A stretch of DNA of 64,000 nt from Protonemura montana. Taxonomy: Eukaryota; Arthropoda; Insecta; Plecoptera; Nemouridae. A program made the position numbers and the translations under genes. Of this stretch, positions 1-13,454 are shown one piece after another. Below the pieces are notes generated by a model that searched no databases, was not told where the DNA came from, and saw nothing but the letters and a program-made list of their open reading frames with translations. Where the stretch lies: the NCBI GenBank assembly GCA_947568835.1, contig OX387602.1:15861021-15925020 (forward strand), given 5' to 3'. Positions within the stretch are counted from its first letter, which is position 1, and the number at the start of each line of letters is the position of its first letter.

Positions 1-1898
1 CAAGAAGGTGACTTGGTTTATCTACTGAGAGACATTAGTTTCGCATTAGTTTTGGATACTAAATTGCTTACAGAGTATAATCAATTTTGTATAAAATGTC
101 TTTTAAATTTGGGTCGAATAGATGTTCTCGTGAAGAAAAAACAAATCGCGTTATTCGGAAGCTGGTTCCAACTTGTGAGTAGTCGCCGGGTAAATTTCCT
201 CGCACCAGTATGTAACAAAAAATCGCACACCGTACCTATTTAGTTGATGGGCACATAGTAGGCCAAAGTTACACGCATCAATACTTATCTCGTATTATAC
301 ACGCATCGAGTCCGTTACTCCATTGTCTTCCCCCATGCACGCTATCAAAACTGGGAAGAATAGACGCAAGTCCCGATCGCTTTCGTCGAAGCGAGCTCTT
401 GAGGGTTGTTATCGTTCGGTTCAACTAAACGCAAACAAGCCAGCGCAGAAATCTAGAACCGCTGAACCATAACAAAGTGTAATTACTATCTCAGATCACA
501 TAGCTGCAACTTATCTATCCAAGTGTAGGTATAGCCTTCAGCGACCGACCATAATGAGCTTCTTTTGGCATCACTCGGGTCAATTCATTGTCTTTAAAAT
601 CTGCAGAAGAATGTTTCCCACAACAGATGAGATGAAATCGTGCCACACCCCAGACGCCCTTTTCTTTTACTCTATTATAACCAATCAGTGCATCTTTCCT
701 ACACGACGTGCGATATTGAATTGAAGGTAATTTTGTTTGAAACGTGCTCGAATTCACGTCGGTACTAACGCGATTTGCAAATCGGCGTGCACGCGGTGGC
801 GGTGTCTCTCAGCGTTCTCTGGTTTCTCGGCTACGAGATGCTGCAAGGATTACTCTATCGTGCGCCCATCTTTTGGCACGCGTGCCGAGCCGTGCCCCCC
901 CATCGGAGCGCGCGACATTGGAAAGGTGACGAACCCAGGCATGAGTAATGCGCGAGATAATCGCAGCCGTTGCATTGCGTTTTCAGTTCGCTGGGTGGGT
1001 TGATCTTGTGAAATATCGCGTACGTCATTTTCGAGGTTAGTTTTCGAATAGCACTGCCTGTCTTTACAATTAGATGTCGACCTTTCTTACAGCTCCTGAT
1101 TATTTTAATAAGGCGACTGGAAATCTACGAAAACCCTCATTTTTTAATAAAAAGTCTTTAATGTTTGTTGCAAGCAGAAATTGCATGACGCCTTCTACAA
1201 TTTAATTTAATTTTAAGTTGAATTGTAATTTGTGACAAATGCCAAACACCTCTTACCACGTCTTCTCAGATATCTCTAACAAAATTGGCATAAAAGATGA
1301 CACAATAAACAAGTTTAATGTGGCTCATCATTCTACCCGCGATCCACGCACCTCATACATTTGGCGGCCATCCTTATTTTGTCTCGACAATGGTCGAGTC
1401 AACAAAAGCGCAAGCCAACTGTCCCACGCGCGAATCGCTTTCTGATTAACGTGTTGACGCTTTACTTTATCCAAACGAGTACTGCATAGACGTCGGAACG
1501 CGTTTACCGCGTGTTTAAATGCAATTCGGGTGCGTGAGGGCGACGCGGCGTGGCGCAATACGTCTGCAATTAACAAACCGTTTTCATGTCGGACGGATCT
1601 GCGATCGCTGGCCGTCCGGCGCCCCGAAATACCCGGTACCGCGTGTAGCGTGCGTCGGCTCCGACGAGTGCAGCGTGGAGAATCGCATGGGCGCGCTGCC
1701 AGCGCCGGCGACCGCGAAGGCTGACCCGACAGCGCACCTAGGCTGAGAAATGAGCCGTTTTGTAAGATGGAAATCTGTAAGGAGTCAAGAGAACAGACCG
1801 AGAGAGTGAATCATCATATTATTCAAAACACGCTTGAATGTTTTCTTGGTCGGATCGTTTGTGCTAAGAGGAATGACAAAGAGTGGCAATAAAGAATA

Positions 1899-1928
1899 TG
1901 TGTGTGTGTGTGTAGGTATGTGTGTGTG
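1899..1928. repeat. TG dinucleotide repeat
   Basis: Seven TG units run from 1899 to 1912, followed after a short break by further TG units to about 1928. It is a simple microsatellite in presumed intronic sequence. Confidence 0.9.
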
Positions 1929-4900
1929 CACAACACAATTGTCGAAATAAAGAAAGGAAATTTCTAAACAAGAACTCTTAAACAAATTAGATTCCAGCAC
2001 CGTGGGGCAAATTGTCTTTTACATTCTGTAAATAGACGCCGCTGAGGCTAGGGAAATATTCGAGACGAGAACTGAGCGCATCGCGTCGCGTCGCGATTCG
2101 ATTCTTTGTCTTTGTGCTCTGAAGTCCTGTGTTGACTTCTACGACGACAAGCCGTCGCACAATGTAACTCAACAATAACTAGCATTGTGCACGCACATTT
2201 TCCTGCCGCTTTTCCGTTGACTTGTCTCTCCGCGCGGCCGCAAATCTGTGCACGGCCGGCGCGTATTCTCGGTGGTCACCGCACACTTCTACGTTGGCTC
2301 CCTCGGGAAGGCTCCGTGGACAACAAGACAGGCAAAAACACCCTCGACCGAACAATGACTGACGCGTTCAAGTACGGTCCACATCGTTCACTCATTACCG
2401 AGCAGCACGGAATGCGTGCCGTATGTTGATGCGAATATAGCCTGGCTGTGGCACGTAAATAGGCTGGAACAGTTGGAACCGAGAACGCACCAGGCCCATT
2501 TGCATGTCCTGCCAGATCAATTCGAAGTATGTTGCTATTAAATTCGACGCTCTCCGTGAAACACCGAAACACATAGGTTTTTTTCCGTCTTTGCTCTCCA
2601 AGTTGAGTTGACTCTGAAGAATGCTCGGGGGTTGCCAAGATTTCCGTGGCAGCATGCTCGTGTGGATCTGGCACTGCCGATGACCAAACAATGGCTGTGA
2701 CAAAGGACCGCGAGCGAAAACATTGTTTATTTTTAGAAATGACACCTCAACGAATACTTACATGACATGTTGACTGGTGACCTGGCTAATCCAAGGAAGA
2801 GATCACTGCTCTGGCAATCACAGGTTTTCACCTAGCGTTTTTCATCGCCACCAAATCAATGGCGATAATGCGTAGGTCAAGGAGGCGTTAACGCCGTCGT
2901 CCTAAATTTGATTCGAATACAAAGACCGCCCGTCGTGCGCTCGGCTGGCTACGCGGCGATATTAATCGAAATTTGCTTCGGCGTTTCATCTTGCCTAGTA
3001 ATCAGATAGTGACTCGCTCAAATCTTCAATCCGGTGGGGAGTCGGCGAGTGGTAAAAAATTTCGCGCCACAGTTTATGGACAAAATCGGAGTTTTTCGAA
3101 AGAAAGACTGTTTTCCATCTCGAACTAAAACAGCCTTACTGCTTGGGAATATTGCCGCGCCTTTTTTAATTTCCCCACATACCAAACTTTTGATTAAATA
3201 TGCCGGTTCTGTTTGCGTTTATTTGAGCACATTGCATAGTATAGCGCTAGATTAATTCGTGAAAAGTTGCACCGCTTGATACCAGATGTAAACGCGGAAA
3301 AAACTGCGTTAGCGCGAATTGGTTCACAAATTACCTACACATTCATCAAGTTCTCAGCGTGCAGGGTTATTATTTATTTTGTTATGAATATTTTACTGTA
3401 TTACACTATCAAATTGCCATCGCCTAGTCGCCGCAAGGGTACGCACTATACACACGCCTCCCGCGTATTTATTTATTTTCTTATGATGAAAACGATGTTT
3501 GACGTAAAGGAAACAGCCAGTTAATGCGTTCTTGATGACCCCATCTTTCAAGACGATTAAGCCACGCTTATATGTACGTTTTACAGCCGAACATAACATT
3601 CAGGATGACATCTGTATTATTATGTTATTCGAACGACTATGTTCTAGCGCTTCAAGCTTCTACAAGTCTATATAACAATCCAGCCGCCGGAATGACTATT
3701 GTATTTACTAGATGCTACATTTTATTAGCTCTAACCAATTCACTTTTAGGGTCGCGCAGAAATAAAAAAAATGCAACCACGTAGGTGGCAAAGTGACAGA
3801 AAAAAATTGTTTGCTAATCCGATGGAAATCTTGACGAAGAGTGCCCACACTTTTCCATGTCTATTTGCTTTCTGAGAAAATTCTGACATTTGAACGAGTG
3901 ATGTTGATTTAGAATTTTCGGTCGCTTTTCCGGCTCAGGCGACGCGCGGAAAAGCGTTGCGGGCGCGTGGAAAAGCGCGTGGTTTGAGTGACAGGCAGCA
4001 CATGCAAGCACGTGTGTTTACTCGAGGTGGTGGTGGTCGACGGCGTACTCAGCCGCAGCGGCGGAAGCCAAGAAACCAGCGCTTGAATGGATTGAGAACA
4101 ATTACCACAGTTGTGTAGACGCACATCGATTGTTTACGCGCACGCGGTTCGGAAATTTCGACAACGCCGAGAATAAATTCTCGTCTGCTTTTCGCGTTTT
4201 AAAAATAGATATGGTTTGACCTTTTACGTTCACCGGAAGAGTAATACGAGTCCGCGATTTTATGTTCATGTCCAGATTTTACTGCCGCTTTCTTTGAAGT
4301 TTCTACAGTAAAATCGACTTTTTCTCCAGTACCGATGCCTTTGCATTGTTGCGCTACGCAATACGTCCACAGTTCTACACCTGTTTCAGCCTCCATCAAA
4401 GAAATTTGTTTATCGCTTTAAATCCATTGTCTATGTCGTTAGAACAAGTGTTTCAACTTATATGTGGAGCAAGAAAAACATTCCATTGTGGTAAAATGTG
4501 TATAGGTCTGCTGTGAAGTGCACGCGTCGCTCCTGAATGCACTGTTTACTGGTAATGTAATTATCCAATTGTTTTTACGATTCCTCAATACCCACAAGTG
4601 TTCGCGCACTTAGTGCACTTTACGAGTGTTGCATTGCTAAACGACTAGGCAATAGCGTGCTTGAGCGAAATGCCAAAAAGGTGTGATGCTTGTTAGACTT
4701 CGCTCTGAGCACGTTTTGACTTGTCGCCAGGATTTGTCAGGCAGTTGATATATCGCATATATGAATTCATATGACAAGTGCATTCGGATAATAAGTACGA
4801 CAAGCGGGATCCCACCTTGTCAGCCGCTGGTAAATATGTCACGGCGTCGAAAACAAATCGACGCTATAGAGGTTGTTCACGCAGCAGGATAATTGTGAAT

Positions 4901-7900
4901 GAACGCAGCGCCGTTGTATTTGCAGCTTGCTGTTGTAATAAACGAGATTCGTCATAGGGGATCTTTTTAAATTGAAGCACCCGGCCATGTTAGAAGAACT
5001 ATACTCGTTATTATCTTTGTTTGCTCGCATTTTGTATGCTCAGAAATGTGGAGATGTAGATCAGTACGAGAAACTTTACCAATTTTATACTTAAATGATC
5101 AGAAAGAATGAAGGAAATGTATTGTATGCCATGGAGGACAGCTCTGTGCTTTCGCATCCAATTTCAGTTTCCACGACGAAGAAAGTTGCGCGTCTGCTCG
5201 TAGCGTCCGTGTTTTTCGACATACCAGCTGGATTTAAATAAATAAGTGACAGAAATGGATCCATCCGCCGAGTTATGGAAGTGCCGTCGTAGTCGTACCA
5301 GCGGTCTCTGCGCCGCTACGTCACTTTGGTGGCAGCGGCGTTTCACATCTTCCACACCCACTGGCGCCACCGCCGAGTGAGAGTATTCCGGGAGCCACTG
5401 GCGATGCTTTATTGATATCTAAAGACGTATCAATCCTGACGTTGATTGACTGGCGTTGTGAGATTATTCAAATATACCAAGAGAGTAAATTGATGGATAG
5501 GTTGCTTCGAGACGAAGGAATTCGCGCTCGCATGATGCTGAAAGTGATGCCACGAGGCCCGTCGGACTCGATGCCGAAACTCATCCCGCCGACGCGTGCT
5601 CTCGTGCTCAAGACAATTGGATGAGGAACTACGAGCTACAACGGCTTACATTGTTCCATTTTTATGTCTGGGGTGATACGGTCTCCAGACTCGCGAACCT
5701 TACCTACTAGGCTACTACTTCTACGTGAACAAGAGGTCGTACATTTTACAGACAATGTCTGTTTCGTGCATTCTATATACCCACGCTGTCAGACAGTGAA
5801 CATTTTTGTTAGTTTCTTGGAGACGTCGTCTCGAATTGCGAATGTGAGTCGTGTTGTGGCTTGGTTTGACAAATTTGTCTCGTACTGGAGTTGTTCGTGT
5901 CATAACCTGGATACCGGTCCAGTGCACGCTATCGCAGACTGTACAGCTAGTCATAGCGTATGGCGGTTGTGTTTTCGTACTCGGGAACGGTAACGCATGT
6001 TATCGCGGTGTCCGATTCGTGTTGTTCTATGTTCGAACTGGACCTCGGTTGTTTTCCCACCTTGTACAAATAGGTTAGTTTACTGGTACATAGGAAATAG
6101 CTCTCTCAAACAAGAACACTCGCTCTGTATATGTTGTAATTTGGTGATACATGGTTAGCACAAACAGCAAAATTATTCGAAGAATGTTGTTTCTCCATAA
6201 AGGTAAAACTTGAAAGACGCTCTCGACTTTGAAGGATGGTAAAACATAAATACGTGTGTTTTCCAGATCCTAGTCAAGAACAAGCTCATCGCTTGTCAGT
6301 ATTTGAAATGAAATGCAAATTTGAAATATGTAAATTCGCGGTGTACTTCGTAAATTTGTTGAACGCGATATCTGAACCGTCCGTGGCAGGCAGATCGGTT
6401 CGATTGTCGATGTGGTGGTTTGATCGAATGAACAATGATCTAATAAAACGGGGAGATGACGCCGCGATGTCGTGAGCACGCTTTATTAGTGGGCTTGGCC
6501 GTCATACTTGAAGAGCTACGAATTACACGAATATCCGAACACGCTCTCGCGGTCTCAATAAATCACTCATAACTCACGTCGCTAAATTTAGATCAACTTG
6601 AAGTTCTAAATATTATGCTCTAGCTTTTGTAGCCATGGAAATACGACGACATGTATACCTACCTACCTACTCGCTAATTCATCTCGCGGTTAATGAAGTG
6701 CTGAAGCAAAACCAAGTGAAGTGCATCAGATTATAAATCAATGCGGACGTATGGTGGAGGTCTAGCGAGCCAGGTTGGAATGTCGCCCCCAAACACCGTT
6801 GCCCCCAAACACCGTCGCCCCAAGCTTAATAACAGTTGTGTCAAAGCATGCAGAATGCTTGTGCAAGCGCGCGATTTGTCAGAATGACAGTTTATGCACT
6901 TTACGAACTCCGTTGAATGTCTCTATTTTGTGCACGTTAGATTTGCGACGACGTCGAGTCTGCTTCGAACCGAAGATGGTCGATCGCCTCAAAGGAGACG
7001 TATTTCTTACATGTTCCTTACAATGCTTCAATCAGAGCTTATTCCTTACTCGTATTTAGCTCAAGATGAAAACGCATCAGCCCGCGAAATCTCCTATGTC
7101 TTCCTTTGCTTATTCATCTTTCAGTAATGCGTGACGCTGTTATAATGATCCCTAACTTTGAGCTCATTCCCAACTCGACACATTGATACGATTTCTTCCA
7201 TCTCAGATGTACCCAGCGTCTTACACCGACGTGTCGCCGAGTTTCACGTTGGTTTAAGTGAGAAATAGTAAAACATAAACCAGATACTTGCTCGAGTATT
7301 TAATTTCGGTTTCGTGGATTTCATTGTCGAACTTTCAATCAAACTTGACAAACGTATTTACAGGCATGGAAGTTTAATTACGCCCGCATGTATATTTACA
7401 AAGTGCGTCGTAGCCAAGTCGCTGCGAAACGCAATCGACTTTGAGATTTAATTTTAAACGCGATTCTAACAGGAGCAAAATAATTTCCAGTCTAAATTTT
7501 GTGCTCATCCGCCTAAAGAGCACCAGCCAACCAGCAGAGATAAACACAAGCCGTGTATACTCTCAAAGTACTTCTCGATGTAATTAGTAGCAATAACGAC
7601 TACAGCAACTGATGTCAGCTTTATTCGCGCGTACCTGTTTTTTACCGCGGTTCTACGACTACGACCATCGCTCATTTGTTTCCATGGGAAATGCAGCTGC
7701 ACCGCACAGTAGCGGTGGCAAACGTATACGGGGTCGGCACTCTTGGAATTAATTACCCGAGGGAAGGTGAAGTTATTCGCTGTTTGTGGCCCGCTCACGG
7801 ATAATGCAATAATTCCACATAATTAACTCTGCTGTCGAAATGAGCGGAAAACCAATTTTGAACGCTTGGTAAATAAATCAGATTGCCGATAATTCGCTTG

Positions 7901-7942
7901 GTGGTAATTGAACTCTGCGACCAACGGCTTCAATCCGTGGTT

Positions 7943-7963
7943 GGGGGGGGGGGGGGGGGGGGG
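7943..7963. repeat. G21 homopolymer
   Basis: An uninterrupted run of 21 guanines lies in the presumed smooth intron. Similar long G or C runs occur at 19792-19817, 27951-27964, 33432-33443 and 37616-37648. Exact length may be unreliable because sequencing and assembly of such runs is error-prone. Confidence 0.9.
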
Positions 7964-10900
7964 CTTAAAAATCACGCTAAATCGGCTTGATTTCACTTCG
8001 ATACCTTTGCCGCGAGCACGCTGGCAAACATCGACGGTGCTTAAATAACACCTTAGTGAATGCCGCGTTACAAACTTTTATCTGTTTACTTTTTTCACAT
8101 TTTTACGACGTGTAAAAGAGTGCGGGTTTGTTGGGGGGCCGACATCAGTGTGTCATCGCCGCGCGCGTCTCCCATGGTCGGGGGGCGTCGCGGTTATGTG
8201 CCGCGACTAACGAGCGACGTCGATCGCATTCGCCTCGGCTCAACGGAGGCTGCGACCGGCCGGACCCCGGAGAATGGACCCCGTTGATCGGCCGACCATT
8301 TGGCAGCCACCTATCGCCGATCATTGCTCGACACGATGCATTGCCTAGACGCCGAGGCACAGCTGATCGCGCGTCTTTGCGTTCGCGCCCTCTTCAAACT
8401 TGATCCTCGCGTGCTCTGAACAGATCATCAATCTCCGATCTCGCCAAGTTTGCCCCTTTGATCCTCGAGGAGCTTGCGAAAGTTAGCAAACAATTTGTTG
8501 TATCACCTTGGCTTTTCTAGCGTTTCTTTTGTATTGATTTTCGTGTAAGCCCGAGGGCTTTAAGTTCATCTCCAGTTTTAGACCACCGTTCACTTTTTTG
8601 TTGTTGTCGATTATTTTCGTCTCCAGACGAAACTCCGTTATTTCTGGACTTGTTAAGCTGCTCTTTTTTGGGTCAGTTTGTCGAATTAATTCCCCTCGAT
8701 TGTACGTTTGCACCACTTGAATCTAAATTGGGAGAAAAGACAACACTGACTGATGCCGTAATTGTGTTGGAGGTGGACAAAACGCCTATTAATAAGAGTT
8801 AATTGACCGCAAAGTTGGAGTCTTAAAATAATCGCGTTCAGCATGAGCTTCTGAGCTAATTAACGGCTAACGCGTACCACACAAAGACGCAACTTTCCTT
8901 GACACTTTGAAATAACTTCACTATGACTAATGCCGCAAATCTTCTCTGAGCTATTTTAATGAACTCGATTATTGTCGAGTTAATTACAAATGTGGTTCGT
9001 TATTGATTATGATGATTGTCTCTCTGGCGCAATTGTCTGGGGAACTCTTCTGACAGCGCCAGCTTCACTAAATGAGCCTCTCATTCCGAAGAAAACCCCG
9101 TAGTTGACTTGAGGTAAGAAAATGTTCCATAGTTAGCCTTGCCACCGTCTCGGAAAACTGCAAAGAGACGTCTTGAAAGTAAACTAATAAAGTTAAAAGA
9201 CACCTCTTCATATTCATTATCATGGCTTAAAAGTTTCTGAGCGTATACCACCGCCTTTTCCGCATTTCCATTTCCCGGCGCTCGTTTGGTTTTCACAATG
9301 ATTTTCATTTGTAACTGCTATCACTACTTGGCAATAATGCTCAGTATGTAACACGATTTTCTCTAACGTACGACCGTCTACATAGATAATGAGAATTCAC
9401 TCCAAATTCCCATCTCAGTCTTCGAAGCATGCGTGTTCATTAACGAGAACGTAGATGCAAATTACCGCGAAAAAGTATGCTTCCTGCTGTGATGGCACCT
9501 CAGAAACACTTTGTTGTTGCATCTGGCTTGTCAACCGCCACAGAAGGATCGCTGGCTGAATTTCTCATTTCAGAATCAGTCATCGCTGGGAAGTTTCAGA
9601 GGAAATGGCTTTTGCTAGATATCACCAGCTTATGGATTAGAGTCCTCCGTGCCTGTCCCAGTGCCATTCCGTCACAAGTCTACCGCGCTACTCTAGAATA
9701 TTTCCCGACGTTGTCCCGCTATTTTTATATCTTTCCAAGCGTCGACGAGTAAACAATGTTCTTGCTCGGCGGCTGACATGTTCGCACTTCCTGCTATTAG
9801 CTGGACGCGTGGCGGCAAATAAGCGTCTGGCTATGCCTGGAATTGCTGGATGAGTAGCGTCGCGGCGACGGCGTCCTGACGGCCGCCGGCTGAGATAATG
9901 TGCTCGGATAAACCGCAATGTGTGCATCCATCAACGTGCAAAATTGTACAGAGTACAACGAGCTCTCACTAATAAAGGAACTTTTCGCTACTTGCCTGCA
10001 GCGTGTACAGCGATTCTCGCAGTCGTAACGTGGCACATAAGAAAATGCATTTCCTTTTTTTTTTATATAGCTTGAAAATGTTATACTTAATACAGAATAC
10101 ACTAACAAAGTTGTTGTAATCGTGTTGCTGGAGAAGTAAAAGTTCCCCATATTCTTTTGAACTTTCCTTTGCGATCTTACCAATGCTGAATGTCTAATTT
10201 GGTTTCAACTTTTTTTTTCAATTTCATTTGCGAAAAAATTTCTCATCTTCGCGTTATAATGAAATCAGTGAGCTGGGCGCTTGGCGTCTCGACGCTGCTT
10301 GTTAAAGATTTACAATTGATCGTGTTCGCGACGTCTGTTTGTACCGACCGACGCCAATACCCACCCTCTCCGTTACACAGCAACTCATTTTTTTTATCTA
10401 AACTACGTCAAATAAAAGAAAATCAAATCAAATCTCGCTCGTTCTTTTATCGTAGGACTCGATGCAAATATCTTGCTGTCGCAATTGACATTGAAAAGCG
10501 TGACAAGCATCGTAATGCTTCGATTCCTCGACATTTTTTAAATCTATTATACATCTAGTCACAATTTTCCGAACGGATCTCTATAGAATGTTTCTGTTTT
10601 GCCACTTCACATCTTTTTTGATAACTCGGCCATCTCTGAAGTCTCGCCGTATTTTCTTTTAGAAAAGAACCGAAACTTCTGCGATGTTGTTCGCAAACAA
10701 CCTCGACAATTGTTTTGCTGCAATTGTTCACTTAAAGTGTGGCGCTCGTTCTGACAGCCGACTTTATTTTATTCCTGTCAAATACCAGTCAAATAGCCAT
10801 CGATGCTTTTCTTCTTGACTTTGTCGCGAAGAAATAAACGACAGATGTATTTCTCAGACGTTGTACATGCAGTCGTACTGTCCTCCAATTGTTTTTATCA

Positions 10901-12173
10901 CTGAGTTTATAGGTATTGTCAGAAGGCCAGAACTAATTTTTAACTATCTTAACGAAATTTAGCCGTTAAATGACATCATTAACCCAAAAAAATGGAGGCT
11001 GCTACTAGGTGGAGTCACCGTTGTTTTGCGTTTAGAAATTTAATTACGCTATTTTTTGCAGATTACTAACATTTGAAACTAGTTTACGCTTAATTGATCT
11101 TAATTTATGATAATCTCAATGATTGATATACATATATCGATACTTTGAGTCGTAATTATTTAATTGTAGAGGTTTGTTAAACAGAACGACAGCAAGCGTC
11201 ATCGGGTGGGACGTACCGTTCCCACGTGCTGCCGGCTCGTTCGCTCAGTAGAAAGTTAAACGTTAACGCTGGTCCTCTGAGGTTACCAATAAACACAATG
11301 CTTTATCAACGTCTTAGTACCCCAAAAACATTATGATCTTTTAAATATCATCGTTTTTTGCACTTAATAAACCGACACCATCACGAGGTTTCTCATTTTC
11401 TTTCCGACCATATTATTTTTCACGATGGTTCCTCCATACGTATCTCAGGAAATTTAATGAATAAACCATACAAAATTCTACCCTAGCGTCATATCAACGT
11501 ATAGATATAGCGCGCAAGAAATCTATCCGACAGCAATTTTCTCCTCGACTAGACGCATCTCCATTTCTTCCCATGATCGCCCTCGTGATCGTCAGCTGAC
11601 TTTGTGACGCGGCGGGTGACATCTGGAAGGTCTCGGTGCATTGATTATTCCATGGCGCCGAATGCAGATCGCCGGGCGCTGCATGGCCAAGCACGACGCA
11701 TTACCTCGCCGATTGGCACGGTACGCGGAGCGTCGCGACGCTGCCGACGCCGCCAAAACGACGTCGCGATCGGGAATATCGTGCAGGCGCGCGGCTGTCG
11801 CTTATTACATATTTCAACGCGAATAAAAACGGATAACTTTGACAGCGGGACTTCATAAAGAAAATGGTTTTGCGTTGTCTTTTTTCACTTTTCTCTTTTT
11901 CTTTTTTCTGTGAAGTCTTCGCGAGTGTGTTGAATACTTGTTCTGAAGTTTCATGAAATGTATCATCTCAAGTTCTAAACTTTAAACCTAGAGCTTAACC
12001 TATTAATTACATAACGCCTTATGCTCTTGAATTACGAGAAAATCGCTGCATAAAGTTTGTAACGATGGAAGTTACCCTATCTGTTGACTATATATAAGTA
12101 ATTGATACTTCCAATAGATATATGGAGTATAAACTTTCATCGCTATGCATGCTGCTTCAGTTACAAATCACAT

Positions 12174-12179
12174 TTTATT
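12174..12179 (-). terminator. Candidate poly(A) signal of the nested secreted-protein gene
   Basis: The minus strand reads AATAAA here, about 315 bases past the stop codon of the nested minus-strand gene. It is the first canonical hexamer I found downstream of that stop. Use of the signal is an inference, because AATAAA is common by chance in AT-rich sequence. Confidence 0.35.
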
Positions 12180-12493
12180 AAATCCAATCCAATCCAATGC
12201 TGCCATTACAATATCTAAACAGGGAACCAGTTTTCGTAAGAATGGTCTTGCAGATTGATTACATTTACAGCAGCGATATTCAGTGTAGCTTTCCAGCTCC
12301 ATTGAAGTCTCGCATGTTTGCAATGCACAGAGAAAGGACCTTACAATTGCTGTAGCGTACCATCACCTCGGTAAACAAAACTTTTATAAATGCCTCAAAT
12401 GCGTTGATGGAGCTAAGAAATTAAATACCTTAAGTACCACAAAACAAAATTCGAAGCTTAAGCATCGATGATTGATTGAAATCACCACGCGCT

Positions 12494-12687
12494 TTAGTGG
12501 CGGTAATGGTATCTTCGGTGACGTTCACGGGACCGCTCCTCGTCGCCCTGCTGCTCCTCAAGGAGGTCCTTGATGTGCTCGTATCGCTCCTCGTCGCTGC
12601 GATCGTGATGACGACGTCGTCTGTACCCCCTGATCCAGCGACGCTCTCCGCGTTCCTCGTTGCTTTCACTCTCCGCGTGGCACAACT
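12494..12687 (-). CDS. Nested secreted Arg/Glu/His-rich small protein, exon 2
   Basis: This is the second and last coding exon of a two-exon minus-strand gene; exon 1 is at 13425-13371. The acceptor is preceded by a T-rich tract ending TTTTAG, with the AG at 12689-12688, and it restores the phase left by exon 1. It encodes the end of the signal peptide (LCHA, a plausible cleavage site) and a mature chain of about 59 residues, ending in TAA at 12496-12494. The chain is highly charged. It has an RRRRHH basic block, an Arg/Glu-rich and probably helical middle around YEHIKDLLEEQQ, and an Arg/His/Tyr-rich tail (RRYHYRH). It contains several di- and tetrabasic sites but no cysteine after the signal peptide. 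I do not recognise the family. A peptide-hormone precursor, an antimicrobial peptide, a metal-binding secreted peptide or a structural secretion are all open. Confidence 0.65.
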
Positions 12688-13370
12688 CTAAAACACGAGA
12701 CAAAACAGTGTTTAACGACGCACTGAGTGCACGGCCAAGTCCCGCGATGGGCTTTTCCTTCCGTGTCGGTTTGGCAGCTTCGTTTGGGCTCTTTGCTGGG
12801 TTTCGGGGAGTGTGGGACTCGTTTGGTTTGGAACACATTGCAAGAAATCATGTATGCCATCGTTTTCTTGGCCCCGTTCGTGGCTTTGAAGCTTTCGGGG
12901 GATGGTGACCATATTATAATATATGAGCTTTCGTAACTCATAAAATAAATGAATGCCAATGAGGTTCAGATCGGCGCTTATTTCGCACCCCGCAAAGATG
13001 ACATGTTCACCGTTAATGGGAAGTGTTCCCTGAATGATGAGGACGGCTTCGCCAAATGGTCAACGCTTGTGTCGTAAGACGCATCGGGTGTCAATCGCTT
13101 TGACTTGAGAACTAAGTGGTTCTGGTCTTTTGGTGTCAGGTTATGAATGGGTAGTGGGGAGGTTTTGATGATCCTTGAAAGCTTAGGGTGGCCAATGAAC
13201 TGTTGAAAACTTGTGATTATGAATCCAAAGAAGCTTTGGAAGAAGATGAAAGCTGATGCCGGAAACGAAGCCATATTTCACTATATATATATATCATTTA
13301 GCATCTTGAAGGACCAAGCAAGAAGCGTCTTACAAATAAAAACAATTTTATAAGCAATCGCTTTACTCAC
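12688..13370 (-). other. Intron of the nested secreted-protein gene
   Basis: This 683-base intron opens with GTGAGT on the minus strand and closes with TTTTAG. It contains minus-strand ORFs (for example 13274-12978 and 12838 running into exon 2) that lack any recognised domain. I read the part of the 12838 frame upstream of 12687 as intron read-through. A further small exon inside the intron cannot be excluded. Confidence 0.55.
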
Positions 13371-13425
13371 CGAGTAACACGCAACTGACGATGGCGATCG
13401 TCAACCAAAAGTAAAATTTCTGCAT
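13371..13425 (-). CDS. Nested secreted Arg/Glu/His-rich small protein, exon 1 (signal peptide)
   Basis: The ATG at 13425-13423 opens a 55-base coding segment for MQKFYFWLTIAIVSCVLL followed by one base of the next codon. It ends at a consensus donor, G then GTGAGT. Joined to exon 2 at 12687, the protein is 82 residues long. The N terminus is a typical signal peptide: one lysine, a hydrophobic core of about 14 residues, and a Cys-His-Ala cleavage region supplied by exon 2. A TATA box lies 60 bases upstream of the ATG, giving a very short leader. The coincidence of TATA box, signal peptide, donor, phase-matched acceptor and stop is the reason for calling a real gene. It is transcribed opposite to smooth and is probably nested in a smooth intron. 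Its function is unknown. Confidence 0.65.
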
Positions 13426-13454
13426 CGTTGTCTCGGCGTGTTTGTCCGTCTGGG

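Larger units (their letters stand above)
1..12493 (+). other. Presumed smooth (hnRNP L) intron, upstream part; no supported exon
   Basis: No exon of smooth or any other gene could be supported here. The first smooth exon seen, at 15538, begins with an acceptor site and continues RRM2, so its preceding exon lies upstream, most likely outside the window, which makes this stretch intronic. The visible content is a TG repeat near 1899-1928, a G homopolymer at 7943-7963, CpG-rich patches near 8110-8400 and 11600-11780, and a short AATCC repeat at 12180-12199. Short ORFs are present on both strands, but none has a recognisable domain together with splice or start context. The intron assignment is an inference from the phase and content of the downstream exon. 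Confidence 0.55.

Noticed and set aside
12978..13274. 98-codon minus-strand ORF inside the nested gene's intron with a hydrophobic start (ASFPASAFIFFQSFFGFIIT)
   Set aside because: It has no acceptor or donor that joins it in phase to exon 1 and exon 2, and no promoter of its own. The simple two-exon model explains the locus better.
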